DNA from: Craspedostauros australis
Taxonomy: Eukaryota; Bacillariophyta; Bacillariophyceae; Mastogloiales; Achnanthaceae
Length of the DNA stretch: 64,000 nucleotides
Reading direction: 5' to 3'
Assembly (NCBI GenBank): GCA_026770025.1
Contig: JAMXDE010000006.1
Location: 620,001-684,000, forward strand
This document shows, in pieces, positions 1 to 10,000 of the stretch. The position numbers and the translations under genes were made by a program. A model generated the notes under the pieces. The model made no database searches and was not told where the DNA came from. It saw only the letters and a program-made list of their open reading frames with translations. Each line of letters opens with the position of its first letter. The stretch's first letter is position 1.

Positions 1-611
1 AACAGCAACCACGATAATGGCGAATGAATCTGCCTGTGTTTACAATACTTAGTGGCACAAAACGTCCGAATGTCTATGCGACATCCCATGGACACAAAGG
101 CTTTGCATCAACTTTCAAGGCTAGTACATAATGTAGATCACCTGTACTACACAGAAAAAGTACAAGCCACATCATACATGTTTGTCATAGTCTTCACAGC
201 ATGCATTTAATTAATCCATAAAATATAGTATCTAATGAAGGCAATAAGTGCCTGATTTAGTTGTAGATATGTGCATCATCCATCTGTTGGCTCCAATTCC
301 TTGCGTTGTGGGTCGTATTCTGACCAAACCTTCATTGGAAAGGATAAATATCCTACATTATAACAAGATCAGCGCATTGAGGGCATTCCAATGGGTATAA
401 TACCAGCTTGCAAACATCTAGATCCATCTGGAAGAGACGCTGGTAACCAAATCTGTGAATCGTATGATACTGCACGGCACGCATCACACTGTACATTCTT
501 CTTCATATCTATGCATTCCACAGACCGTTTGGAGCAATCCAACCATCCATATCACTCCAATCACACTCCAAAGAGTACATACATAGAGTGTGGAGTCCTA
601 GATCCGTCAAT
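1..611 (+). repeat. Left inverted-repeat arm (cut by the window edge)
   Basis: This arm is the reverse complement of 3130-3740, with position p pairing with 3741-p. Block-by-block comparison of 1-611 found no mismatch. Similarity stops abruptly after 611. The arm probably continues upstream of the window, because the match is still perfect at position 1. Confidence 0.95.
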
Positions 612-965
612 GAGGGATCCAATTCTATGGATGCTAATATCACGCAATACTGCACAATAAGCATCACGGTAGACAACGTTCTAAGCATATGTCAACATAC
701 AATGTTGGTATTTTTGCATTCAAACAAGCGTATCGCTTCGGATATACTCAAATGGGTGTGGTTGTGAAGTTTGAAGTCTTAGATCTGTCATGAAGGGATT
801 GCTGTCTACAGATGCTGGTATGTCACAATGCTGAACGGTGATCATCGTGTTGTGCAGCGTTCTGAGAACATGTGCCTATGGCATGTCGACCATATTCCAA
901 TCCAATGCTTTGATGACTCCGAACACACTCCATAGAGCACGGATATGCAGCTTGATGCTGTGAAT
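421..965. repeat. Degenerate ~180-bp tandem repeats at the arm/core junction
   Basis: The anchor GATCCATCTGGAAGAGACGC at 421 recurs in diverged form at 601 (GATCCGTCAATGAGGGATCC) and at 782 (GATCTGTCATGAAGGGATTG), 180 and 181 bp apart. Each is followed by a similar ...TGCAC/TGAAC...GCATCAC/GATCATC stretch. The first unit lies in the arm. The second starts at its last bases, and the third lies fully in the core. Confidence 0.5.
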
Positions 966-3129
966 GCATCAGGAAGGCGTATCGAGATGCGCTCAGGTGA
1001 TCCACGCGTCATGACACCGCCCAGTGCCACCTGCCATCACTATCCGTAGAATTGGATCACTTCCAAATGGATACACCATTTCAAACTTCATGGCTGTAGC
1101 TTTTGCAATCTACTTGGAGTGGTGCGGTTGATAGAATCTCTCAAGAAGGCCGGCCAAATCCATAGATAGGCAGAAGACTGTACAGCGCCATGCCCACCGC
1201 ACAGGCCCGTCCCACGCAGAAATCCGTGATATCAGCATTCATAGAATTGGGTCCCTCCGTGACAGATCTAGGGCGGCAGCTCTATGCAATGGCTGACAGA
1301 ACAGTTGGACCGGGTCAGGAAGTGGTCAATGGGTATGAATACAGAGGGCGTATCATCGTCCCGAGCTCGGGGCTGGGACTGGCACAATCTGAGGTGCCAA
1401 GCTTGGAGTTTCCCGATCTGATTGGCCAGGTGTCGCAGACCAAATCTTGGGCAATCCAGGTTCATGATATCATAGGAGACATACTCACATTCACAGAAGC
1501 AATGTGATCTGGATTGCTCATGGAGTGCAGTGACGGTTTGGTCACAGCTTGTAGAGGCGCAGATGGCGCAGGCATACACGCCAAGCATGGTGACAAAGCA
1601 GCCAGGCTGTGGATAACCCACTGCACACTGGCCACCAACAAGGTCATGAAATCGCACCGAGTGGAGCTGGCAGGCATTTACGGGGTCCTCGTCATGCCAG
1701 AGGTGATATGCGAGGCATGCCAAGTCACCCAAAGCAAAGCTGTGCCAGAGTGCAATACCATGGGTGCTCTCAAGGATCTAGGCCGAGCTTGGAATTTATC
1801 CCCAGGGTCCGCAGATTCAGACCTGCAGAGAGCAGTCCATAATCAAAGTCATAAGCTCCCGATCGAGGTGCAAGGGCGGCACATAAAAGGGCACCAAGAC
1901 AGCAGCAGGGCGTGGGCAGAGCTAGACGACTGGGCCCACCTCAACGTGGAAGCAGATCGACTCGCAGGGGCAGTGTGCGCTTCCCTGTCAGAGGAGTGTA
2001 TTTACGGCTGCCATATCTGAGGGGAGCGAGCGTCATTCCACCGCCAATCCAAGCTGATGTCCATAGGATAGGACAACATATCGGGGGAGCAAGCCACTCA
2101 ATAGGCAATTGGTATTCTTGAGGCACGAAAGGTGTTCAGCAGCGGCGACCAGATACAGTGGGAAGCCATTGCAGGGGAGTTACGAGGCCCCAATCATTCC
2201 AAAAGGATTACATCATTCAAACTCATTGCAGGAGAGGCGGTGACAGGAAAATGCATGCAACGGTGGGGCCTGCGCAGCTCCGATATATGTCCCAGTTGTG
2301 GAGAACAGGAGAGCAGCGCGCACTTTTGGGAGTGCAAGGACCCTGCCAGGGTGAGAGCGGCGGCAAGGCCTGCGACTGACACCCGCAACTGGATGAATCG
2401 ATATACAACCAGCCCAGGCGTCTCGCAAGCGATAGTTTCAGCTCTGTGCAGTCAGGTCAGTGGCACAGTCTTTCTGCGACCAACAGACATGGGGCCAGGA
2501 ATGAGATCCGCAGTGAGCAGTTAGGCATCTGTGGGGTCCATGGCCCTGCGGAAGGGATTGCTATCCAAAGAATGGAGCATCTTGCAAGAAACATTCCTGA
2601 GTCAGCATGATACCAAACGAACGGCCAACAAGTGGTCCACACGCTTATTTCAACGCATTTGGGAAATCGCATGGGAGCAGTGGCAGCTTCGGAATGAAGC
2701 GCTGTTTCAACAAGAGGAATCGGCTGAAGCCAAAATGGAGCAGGCTCCAAGACAGCAAGCAGCTTCAGTCCGGCTTCACCTCAAAGACACCCATACCAAC
2801 AGCGAGAGGATTGTCAGAACAGCTCCAGGAAGTACGGCTCCAGTGCAACAAATTGCGGCCTGGTTGGAGCAAGCAGCGCGAACGCTCGCGGAGCCAGCCG
2901 CCTATGGCACACCGAGCCGATGGATATGGTAAAAGCAGCAGGTCCCAAGTGACAAGGGGAGCGTTTGACGGATTAAGGAGGGCCGCAGGCCCAGAATCAA
3001 TATGCATATCAACTACGTACTATGGAGTCTGGGCTCCCTTTCCACATGGTGGGAAATTGAAAGGAGGAGGAGAAAAGCGCCGACGGCACAGATGCCAGAG
3101 AGGTGATCCAATCCTTGCGGTATTCATTA

Positions 3130-3740
3130 ATTGACGGATCTAGGACTCCACACTCTATGTATGTACTCTTTGGAGTGTGATTGGAGTGATATGGATGGTT
3201 GGATTGCTCCAAACGGTCTGTGGAATGCATAGATATGAAGAAGAATGTACAGTGTGATGCGTGCCGTGCAGTATCATACGATTCACAGATTTGGTTACCA
3301 GCGTCTCTTCCAGATGGATCTAGATGTTTGCAAGCTGGTATTATACCCATTGGAATGCCCTCAATGCGCTGATCTTGTTATAATGTAGGATATTTATCCT
3401 TTCCAATGAAGGTTTGGTCAGAATACGACCCACAACGCAAGGAATTGGAGCCAACAGATGGATGATGCACATATCTACAACTAAATCAGGCACTTATTGC
3501 CTTCATTAGATACTATATTTTATGGATTAATTAAATGCATGCTGTGAAGACTATGACAAACATGTATGATGTGGCTTGTACTTTTTCTGTGTAGTACAGG
3601 TGATCTACATTATGTACTAGCCTTGAAAGTTGATGCAAAGCCTTTGTGTCCATGGGATGTCGCATAGACATTCGGACGTTTTGTGCCACTAAGTATTGTA
3701 AACACAGGCAGATTCATTCGCCATTATCGTGGTTGCTGTT
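3130..3740 (-). repeat. Right inverted-repeat arm
   Basis: This is the mirror copy of 1-611 and is identical where compared. The outer end may extend past 3740, because its partner is cut off by the window start. A C-rich minisatellite begins about 95 bp further right. Confidence 0.95.
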
Positions 3741-4340
3741 TGCCATGCGCACAGATGCGCGACGAATGGCTTCTGTGGAACGAAACCCAAGCAACACGAC
3801 AAGACAGAACTTCGCCGTTGGATCACATCCAAAATGTCCCCCCTGTGTCCCCCCTGTGTCCCCCCTGTGTCCCCCCTGTGTACCCCTGTGTCCCCCCTCT
3901 GTCCCCCCTGTGTCCCCCGACACACAAACTCAAACAAAGCCAAACTTGGTACTTGTGCTACGTATATTTGTACACACTATTTTTCATTGGTGGTAGGACA
4001 TTTCAAACATAATCGAAATAGATAGCATATTATGTGTATGCGACACGAAATCGCGACTTGTCCAAAAATGAAGAACACATTTGTCCGAATTGACACAATG
4101 TAACATGTCGCAGTACTCTGAAACTTGTTTTCGGCATCACGCCCGTTCGCCAAACGACACGAAAATGACACTCGTTTGCACAAGCGAACCTCACAACTAA
4201 CCAAGCGCGAGATTGAGGATCGGGCGAGAACGGGGATCAGGCACGCCCGGCGCGCAACTTCAGCGCTTGACGGGAACTACGTCATAAAGCACGACTCGAT
4301 TCAGCTCAATCACGAGCTCGTGGAGTCGTGAGTGGACAAA
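3741..4340. other. Intergenic spacer right of the inverted repeat
   Basis: No gene is supported here. The stretch holds the 11-bp minisatellite described separately, then AT-rich sequence, then the 3' flank of the M41-like protease gene, whose stop codon is at 4341. Confidence 0.6.
3835..3918. repeat. C-rich 11-bp minisatellite
   Basis: About eight head-to-tail copies of TGTCCCCCCTG, with one shortened unit (TGTACCCCTG) and one ending in CTC. On the opposite strand the array is G-rich (GGGGGGACA). It sits beside the right arm of the inverted repeat. Confidence 0.9.
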
Positions 4341-6023
4341 TTACCGTGTTCCCCAGGCGACGAAGAGCAGTGCGATACCGGCGGCAATGTACAATGGATC
4401 ATCTCCCGTAATCATTTCAGATATTTTTCCGAATCCAGTCTCCTCTTTGTAGCCTCCACCTCTTCCCTCCACGAATCTGTTCTCTTCTGTGTCCACCGTC
4501 TTCTCGCCCAGCAGCAACTTTTCGAGGATGTTGAAACCCTTCTCGCGGAATGCAGTACGCCTGCGCAGCTCGGAATCACCAAATATGCCGTCATAACCAT
4601 TGACGTTGGTGCAGGATTCGATCGCTTCCACGCATTCTGCAATGGTGCCGCCCCTTTCCATGACAGCCGCCAGGTCATCCAGGGCACCAAGATGCAACCT
4701 GAGCTGAGTCATGGTAAATCCGATGGAGAACCGGATGCGGCTCTCCGTCTCACGCTCGGTGAGTTCTGGTTCGGCAGCGGAGAAGAAGGCTCGCAGCTGG
4801 CTGAAGTCGGCGACACCTCCCTCTGCGTTACCGAACGCGATGATCTCAGCTGCCACCCCAGCAAGACTGACGGCGGCCAGTCGGTCGATAGCTGCGTGGT
4901 CGAAACCTCGGTATGGCCATGCCAAGGATGGATCATTCTCCGTTGGCAGTTTGAGGAATGGGTTGTCAGTGTAGTTCTTGTCCTTGCGGAAGACCGATCT
5001 CGTCTCGATCAGATCGGAACCTCGACCATCCTTGCTGAAGTACGACGCATCCGCGGAGGCGGACGAAATGGCATCCACCCACCCGCTCCCATCATCCGAT
5101 TGCACGGCCTGACCATCGAATCCAAGCTGCTTCGCACGGTTGGATCCCGCGGATGGATCGTTGAGCGGATAGAACTCCACCGCATTCTTCACAGCGTTCG
5201 CCGAGTACCCCTGAATGGGAAACCCAAGAAGGTGGGCGATCAGGAAATGGCCCGCCTCGTGCTGGATCATCCGCTGGCGGTACGCCAGAAACAGATTGCG
5301 TTGCAACGATACCAACAGCGTTTGCAGCTTGTCAGGTGTCGCGATGCCGTATCCAACCAATGCTAGCGGAGCAAAGCTGAGCAACCAGACGACGGCGAAA
5401 CGCACGATTTCGGGACCCGGCAGATTCTGGTTGGCGGCGATGGCCGAAAGGCTGCTGGCAAGGAAGATGCCCAGCACGCCAGCGGAGGCGCGGTCGGCGT
5501 CCTTGTCGCCGTTCAGATCGATGACGTTGAACACGCCGTACTTCTTGTTGCGCACCTTCGTCTGGATGGCCAGATCGCCATCGGAGATGCCGCGATCCGA
5601 GGCGCCGACGGGGATTTGGACGGATCCGTACAGCGCCTTCGCGTTGCCACCCAGCGTCTTCGACAGCATGGCATGCGCCGACGCGGCCGTCTGGCAGTTG
5701 CTGAGACTGCGCAGTGCCGCAAAGTCGACGGCGGCCTCCGCTGTCTTCTGCGTCGTCGCAGGATCATCGGATGTGGATTGGACGAAGAGGCGCTGCGACT
5801 GGTAGGCCTTTGGCCGTGCATTCGTCGTCGTTGTCGCTATCTGCTTTGGTGACGTTTGGAAACCGGCGCTGACTTGGATGGAGGCGATTAGGACGGCGAG
5901 ATGCAGGAGCACCTTGGTGGGAGCGATCCTGCGTGAATGCAGCGGTCGCTGGTGTGCTGTGCTCATACTTCTACAATTGCTTGTTGCCATGATTGGTTGT
6001 GCTGGTCGTGTAGAGGAGAGCAC
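4341..6023 (-). CDS. FtsH/M41-like plastid metalloprotease without AAA domain
   Basis: This is a 560-residue protein with a zinc-metalloprotease HEAGH motif at residues 255-259. The residues that follow resemble the peptidase M41 domain of FtsH, but no Walker-type AAA ATPase domain precedes it. Predicted membrane segments lie near 181-198 and 207-226, and a short hydrophobic stretch lies at the C-terminus (about 541-556). The N-terminus has a hydrophobic signal-like stretch ending VSAGF, followed by a Ser/Thr/Arg-rich stretch, which suits bipartite plastid targeting. Met12 or Met20 would be a better start for that leader than Met1. Related ATPase-less FtsH-like membrane proteins are known in plants and algae. 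By inference it is a plastid membrane protein that may be proteolytic, since the zinc-binding HExxH is intact. The substrate is unknown. It is a single exon. Confidence 0.8.
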   Translation of the reverse strand: MLSSTRPAQPIMATSNCRSMSTAHQRPLHSRRIAPTKVLLHLAVLIASIQVSAGFQTSPKQIATTTTNARPKAYQSQRLFVQSTSDDPATTQKTAEAAVDFAALRSLSNCQTAASAHAMLSKTLGGNAKALYGSVQIPVGASDRGISDGDLAIQTKVRNKKYGVFNVIDLNGDKDADRASAGVLGIFLASSLSAIAANQNLPGPEIVRFAVVWLLSFAPLALVGYGIATPDKLQTLLVSLQRNLFLAYRQRMIQHEAGHFLIAHLLGFPIQGYSANAVKNAVEFYPLNDPSAGSNRAKQLGFDGQAVQSDDGSGWVDAISSASADASYFSKDGRGSDLIETRSVFRKDKNYTDNPFLKLPTENDPSLAWPYRGFDHAAIDRLAAVSLAGVAAEIIAFGNAEGGVADFSQLRAFFSAAEPELTERETESRIRFSIGFTMTQLRLHLGALDDLAAVMERGGTIAECVEAIESCTNVNGYDGIFGDSELRRRTAFREKGFNILEKLLLGEKTVDTEENRFVEGRGGGYKEETGFGKISEMITGDDPLYIAAGIALLFVAWGTR

Positions 6024-6620
6024 GAGGAGAGTGTTGTGGTATGGGAGGAAGGAAATGAGATGGGATGGGGTGGCCAGATGCGCATCGAGAATCGCAGACG
6101 AACAAGTATCGTGCGTTTCATCATTCTGAGTTTGTTGGTGTGTACGTCATCATTTTTTGGTCATTTTTTGTGTCCCGCGAATTGTTCTTCTTACGCATCT
6201 CTCTCTAGCTTTGATGAGCGTAGCATATTTCGCCGGATCCGAATGCACACTTTTTCGGGTAGTCCAAACCACCACATGCAACGAAATCACGAAATTCATG
6301 GACATGTGTTGACGAACTGAGGTGCTGGCACTTGACGATGCTTCATCGTAGACTACACGACGAACTATTATGTTATGCTGCCGAAGCATCTATTATACCA
6401 CATGCAATGTATCTCCAACTGCTCCATCCCACATAGTCGCACATCAACCCCACTTGTTGTTGCTGATGCTACGCAAAGAACGCTCTTCAGACTCTGGTAG
6501 TCAGACGAGGTTGGCAGAAGTTGAAAGTCGATCAACGCGACGTGCTCTATGTGCCAACCGTACGAACTAGATCTGCGATCTGCACGATCTATGTGCATGC
6601 TCGTGCTCGAGGAAAGATCG
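6024..6620. other. Spacer between protease and SPT4 genes
   Basis: It holds the 5' flank of the M41-like gene and the 3' flank of SPT4, both transcribed leftward. Small open frames on both strands look like chance. Nothing else is recognised. Confidence 0.6.
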
Positions 6621-7331
6621 CTAATTCGGCGCCGGTCGGCATCTCCATCGAATGCCTCTGTTTTCCAAATCCTCCTCGATTTCCCGATCGAACTGACCTG
6701 TCACGCTGATGGCGTAAACGCCCGGCAGATATCCATCGCACCGTATCCATTTGGCGGCCCAGCTCTCCCTTGGATCCATGATGGCGCATTGACCTTCAAA
6801 GAATGCCGTCGTGCAGAGGCCGCATCGTTCTGGATTTTCCACCTTGAATGTCCAAACGAAGAAGTTGTGCAGTCGTCACACGCAGCATCCGAGCGTACCA
6901 ACCGAGGGAGGAATCCAGCATGATATTGCATGATAGTGGAAATGCGTGCAAAGGATTCGAATATTGAGAGTAAACGAGAGACCATGGTTAGTTCATTGTT
7001 CAGTGGCCGTCGTGCCATTGTGAACTTCAAATGAATCCCCATCGTCGCGTTGCTTGCGCTGCTCAGCCGCACACCAGAGCATCGCACAAAGTACACCGAA
7101 AATTGCGGCATCGCAGCGCCACGAATCACTCCTGCTCACCATGTCCAAGAACGGGCAGTTGTCGCAGCCGTCGTTCATGAATTGATCCATCGTCTTGAGC
7201 AAACCGCATCGTTTACAGGCACGAATGCCTCTCATCGCGGTGGGGACATTGGCTTGCATCAGCTCGGCCACCTCCTGCGGCAATTCCTCCTCCTCTTCGC
7301 CTGCGCTGTCATGGTCGTCGCGGTAGCTCAT
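6621..7331 (-). CDS. SPT4: Transcription elongation factor Spt4
   Basis: There are two exons, 7331-7140 and 6842-6621, joined in phase 0 across a 297-bp intron (GTGAGC...TTCAAG). The product has 137 residues. Exon 1 carries the zinc ribbon C39-x2-C42...C56-x2-C59 within RACKRCGLLKTMDQF...GCDNC. Exon 2 carries the conserved block DPRESWAAKW...GVYAISVTGQF. Alignment with remembered human SPT4 is gap-free across the junction (M-VENPERCGLCT against M-KGNREMVYDCT), which fixes the splice sites. Spt4 pairs with the Spt5 NGN domain to form DSIF, an RNA polymerase II processivity factor in the nucleus. The acidic N-terminal extension of about 25 residues (EEEEEL) is unusual but short. Confidence 0.93.
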
Positions 7332-8203
7332 CTTGCTGCGGTAGGTTCAGAATGATGGGGATCGTTATGGCCTCGCTGTTGTTGTCCTTGTTGGTTCCTT
7401 CGCTCCAGAGTGTGCCTGTTTGTTTCTCTCCGTTCTTCGTCTTTCGAATGCGTCGGTTGTGTTTGGCCATTGCCGCCACAGTCATTCTTGTCGTCGTTGT
7501 TGCTGTTGTCGCTTCTGGTGCTTGTTGTTTTTGTTGTTGTTTGTGTTTGGGTCTCTTTTTCAGAAAATCTCAATAGAAGGCTCAGGAAGGCCGAAATTCA
7601 TGATTTCAGCCATTTCGAAAGTTCATGGAGTGAGTTGGACTTCAATTAGGGACAGACTATCTTAAACGTCTGGTGTCCCACTTGGATGCAAAAAATGACA
7701 TCACAACCAATCCGACCCCGATGACTGCGATGCCCTCCTTCTTCTCTTCCTCTTCATCAATGAATCATTCCCTATATCTGCACCATGATCGATCGGATTC
7801 AAACTCTCTGGGTGATATATGCTCTCCTGATCTTTTGAATTGCAAACCTTCTCGATTCCCTTTCTATCTACAACACCGACAGCATCATGATGACAGTGCA
7901 TTGGAGATCCAACCTGCTTCAACAACAGCAGGGAATCTAATAGCACATCCTGGCAACAACAGAAGCAACCACTTGAATTCAACTTTGACAGAATACCATG
8001 TGTTATGATCTACATTGCATAGCAACAATAGATTGAAGACAAAGTGGAAGAAGCAGTGGCCTGTCCTCCACACTGAACCACAAGGATCAGCGCAGAGTCG
8101 TGTCAACTGTGTGAACATCATTTCTTCATCTTACTACTACAACTAACAAACTCATAAAACAATCATGAGATTAGTACAAAAAACATCACTCTTGTTCATT
8201 GTT
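7332..8203. other. Spacer upstream of SPT4
   Basis: Next to the SPT4 start is a GTTGTT-rich tract (about 7480-7550; CAACAA-rich in the SPT4 sense), probably promoter or 5'UTR. Competing short frames on both strands (for example 7673-8008 and 7701-7982) lack family resemblance. No gene is called. Confidence 0.5.
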
Positions 8204-8453
8204 CTATTTCTCTACTTTGTAAAGCTCACGCTGTGTGAACTGCATCAAGCGGATATCCCGAAACTGGAAGTTTGCTAGGCTTCTGTCACCGAATTGTGTC
8301 AGCAAACATCGCACGAATCCAACTGTCTCCATGAATCCAACAGGAACGTTCATGGGAACATCCTTTGCAGGTGGTCTGTTTGAGGCGACGATAGTCCACC
8401 TCAAGATAAGTGCCAACAGGACAAAGATTACTGTTGCAGTGTTTGTTGTAAAG
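8204..8453 (-). CDS. Possible last exon of an unrecognised membrane protein
   Basis: On the minus strand, a plausible acceptor (TTGCAACAG just before 8453) opens a frame that runs to a stop at 8204. It starts with a hydrophobic helix (VIFVLLALILRW). A basic/proline stretch follows, then NVPVGFMETVGFVRCLL and a polar tail ending RELYKVEK. The composition looks protein-like, but I recognise no family and could not trace an upstream exon. The whole call could be a chance frame. Confidence 0.2.
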
Positions 8454-10000
8454 CTGTTGCAATATCAAAGTCCATCATTGTCGTTACAATCGTGATGATG
8501 TGTCTTCCCGATTTGTCGATTTGTGGGATAAGTGTGGAGGATGTGAAAGGTGTGTGGGATATGTAGGCGACTGGAAGAAGCGGCCTCAAGAGCAACCACG
8601 ACAAGCCGTCCATGAAAGCCAAAAGGTTGAACTGTGATCACTTGTTCTCGCACATCACCGCTCCTCCCTCTCATCACTGACGGCAGCGATGCAAATGCCT
8701 GTCCCACCTGCATGATTCAGTGTGGCATATTGCATGGTGCTACTACATACTACACACGTATGTTGCTACATGGCCGACCTTGCCGAAGTTTGCCTGAAGT
8801 GGTTCGTCGTTGATTCTGCTGGCAGTGGCGTGAACGCGAAACCGGCAATCAGCAGAGTATGAGGACCCCGCACCCAAGCAATTGACGATTTGCGATTTTG
8901 CAGCGCAGCGCAGCAGGCAGATGGGAATCTGCGTCATAAGTATCCAGGGCACTGTCTACCACCTCCGACTATTGCACGTACCTACATGGAGTAGTTGTAG
9001 TTGTACTCGTACTCGTACTGGTACTCGTGCTCGTGCTTGTGCTTGTACTCGTTGATGCTCTGCTCTTCGAGAGATTTGTCACTCAAATAAACAACGATTG
9101 AAGCATCCACAGACGTAGATTTCCTTTCTGTTTGGGGGTAGGTGTTGGCGAAACCCTTCTTCCTTGTCTCCGCTTTGTATCCTGATTGTTCGGACGAGTC
9201 GATCCGACAACTCAAACGATCGATCCATTCGACCCAAGTGAGACTCAACTGTTCGCCATTCGTGCATGTGGGTTCGCAATTGTGCAGTCCACTGTTGTGC
9301 CTGCTCTCGTGTTTTGTGATGTTTGACATTCGTACAAGGTCACTGCCGAACCGTTGGTGATTGATCGAGCGGCAGCTGTTGGTGGCCTCCTGACAAAAGG
9401 TACTGTCTGCTCGACAGCAGATCCCCGAATGATACGACTTTGCGTCATGGAACTGTTCCATGGGTGCTGATTTACCCTTCGTCGATGCAGGCTGTCCAAG
9501 TCATGTGTTCATCCATTCCAGAGGCTGAATGCTGGTGGTGGTCGCGATGGAAGAAGACTCCAGGATCAAGAGAAGAGAACAAGAATCGCACATTGGACTT
9601 CCGTTCCGGTGTTGGCGCCCCACACGAAGAGAAAACGATGAGAAGTGGAGACCGATACGGTGGTCAGGACAGCAGATGCAACACAGCAGATGCGACACGA
9701 AGCACGAAGTCAATCGGAGCAGCAGCATCGACGCCGACGCCAATTCCGCTGCCGCCACCGCCGTCAATACCAATCATAGTCTCCACGTGCGCCATCAATG
9801 CCATCATTTCATCAGTCTTCATCAGTCCATAAGCTCCGTCCACAAGTCAAGACCCAGCGCAAGCATTGTGAGAGCAAAATCAGACAGAAGAGGCAAGAGT
9901 GACAACAAAGCAAGGCAAAGCAAAGCAAGAGCACCAACACTGGAATTGCGCGCACTCCGCAGTATAGCAGAAAACAACTTTACCGCCGCCGACAACGACC
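8454..10000. other. Spacer with TACTCGT repeats; upstream region of LRR gene
   Basis: At 9003-9052 there is a short imperfect array of TACTCG/TGCTTG units. The last 400 bp are A/C-rich and probably form the promoter and 5'UTR of the LRR gene at 10001. Open frames here overlap on both strands and look like chance. Confidence 0.5.

Larger units (their letters stand above)
1..3740. mobile_element. Long-inverted-repeat element with decayed retroelement core
   Basis: Two inverted arms (1-611 and 3130-3740) flank about 2.5 kb. The core carries plus-strand remnants typical of the 3' end of a reverse-transcriptase element. There is an RNase H-like stretch (about 1514-2020, with SHRVELAGIYGVL and IKGHQD...LNVEADRLA). 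It is followed by a cysteine/histidine stretch resembling zf-RVT (about 2132-2524, CPSCG...HFWEC), then a W....W..RN segment (about 2531-2930). I see no reverse-transcriptase core and no transposase. The order RNase H then zf-RVT favours a non-LTR (LINE-like) origin, but the family is not certain. The core looks broken in several places. The arms are indistinguishable, so the inverted arrangement is young, or has been homogenised, while the core is older. The left end lies outside the window, so the true ends and any target-site duplication cannot be seen. Confidence 0.7.

Noticed and set aside
391-660. 89-residue open frame in the left arm, with its mirror copy at 3009-3350
   Set aside because: It exists twice only because the arms are inverted copies. 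The peptide has no domain, and its end differs where the arm stops.
4332-5366. 344-residue plus-strand frame opposite the M41-like gene
   Set aside because: It is antisense to the HEAGH-containing frame and shows no domain of its own.
8165-8278. 37-residue plus-strand frame with a signal-peptide-like start (MRLVQKTSLLFIVLFLYFV)
   Set aside because: It is very short, partly antisense to the possible minus-strand exon at 8204-8453, and has no conserved feature.
8982-9461. 159-residue minus-strand frame ending in a Tyr/Glu/Asn-rich repeat
   Set aside because: The repeat is the translation of the TACTCGT simple array. The rest shows no motif.
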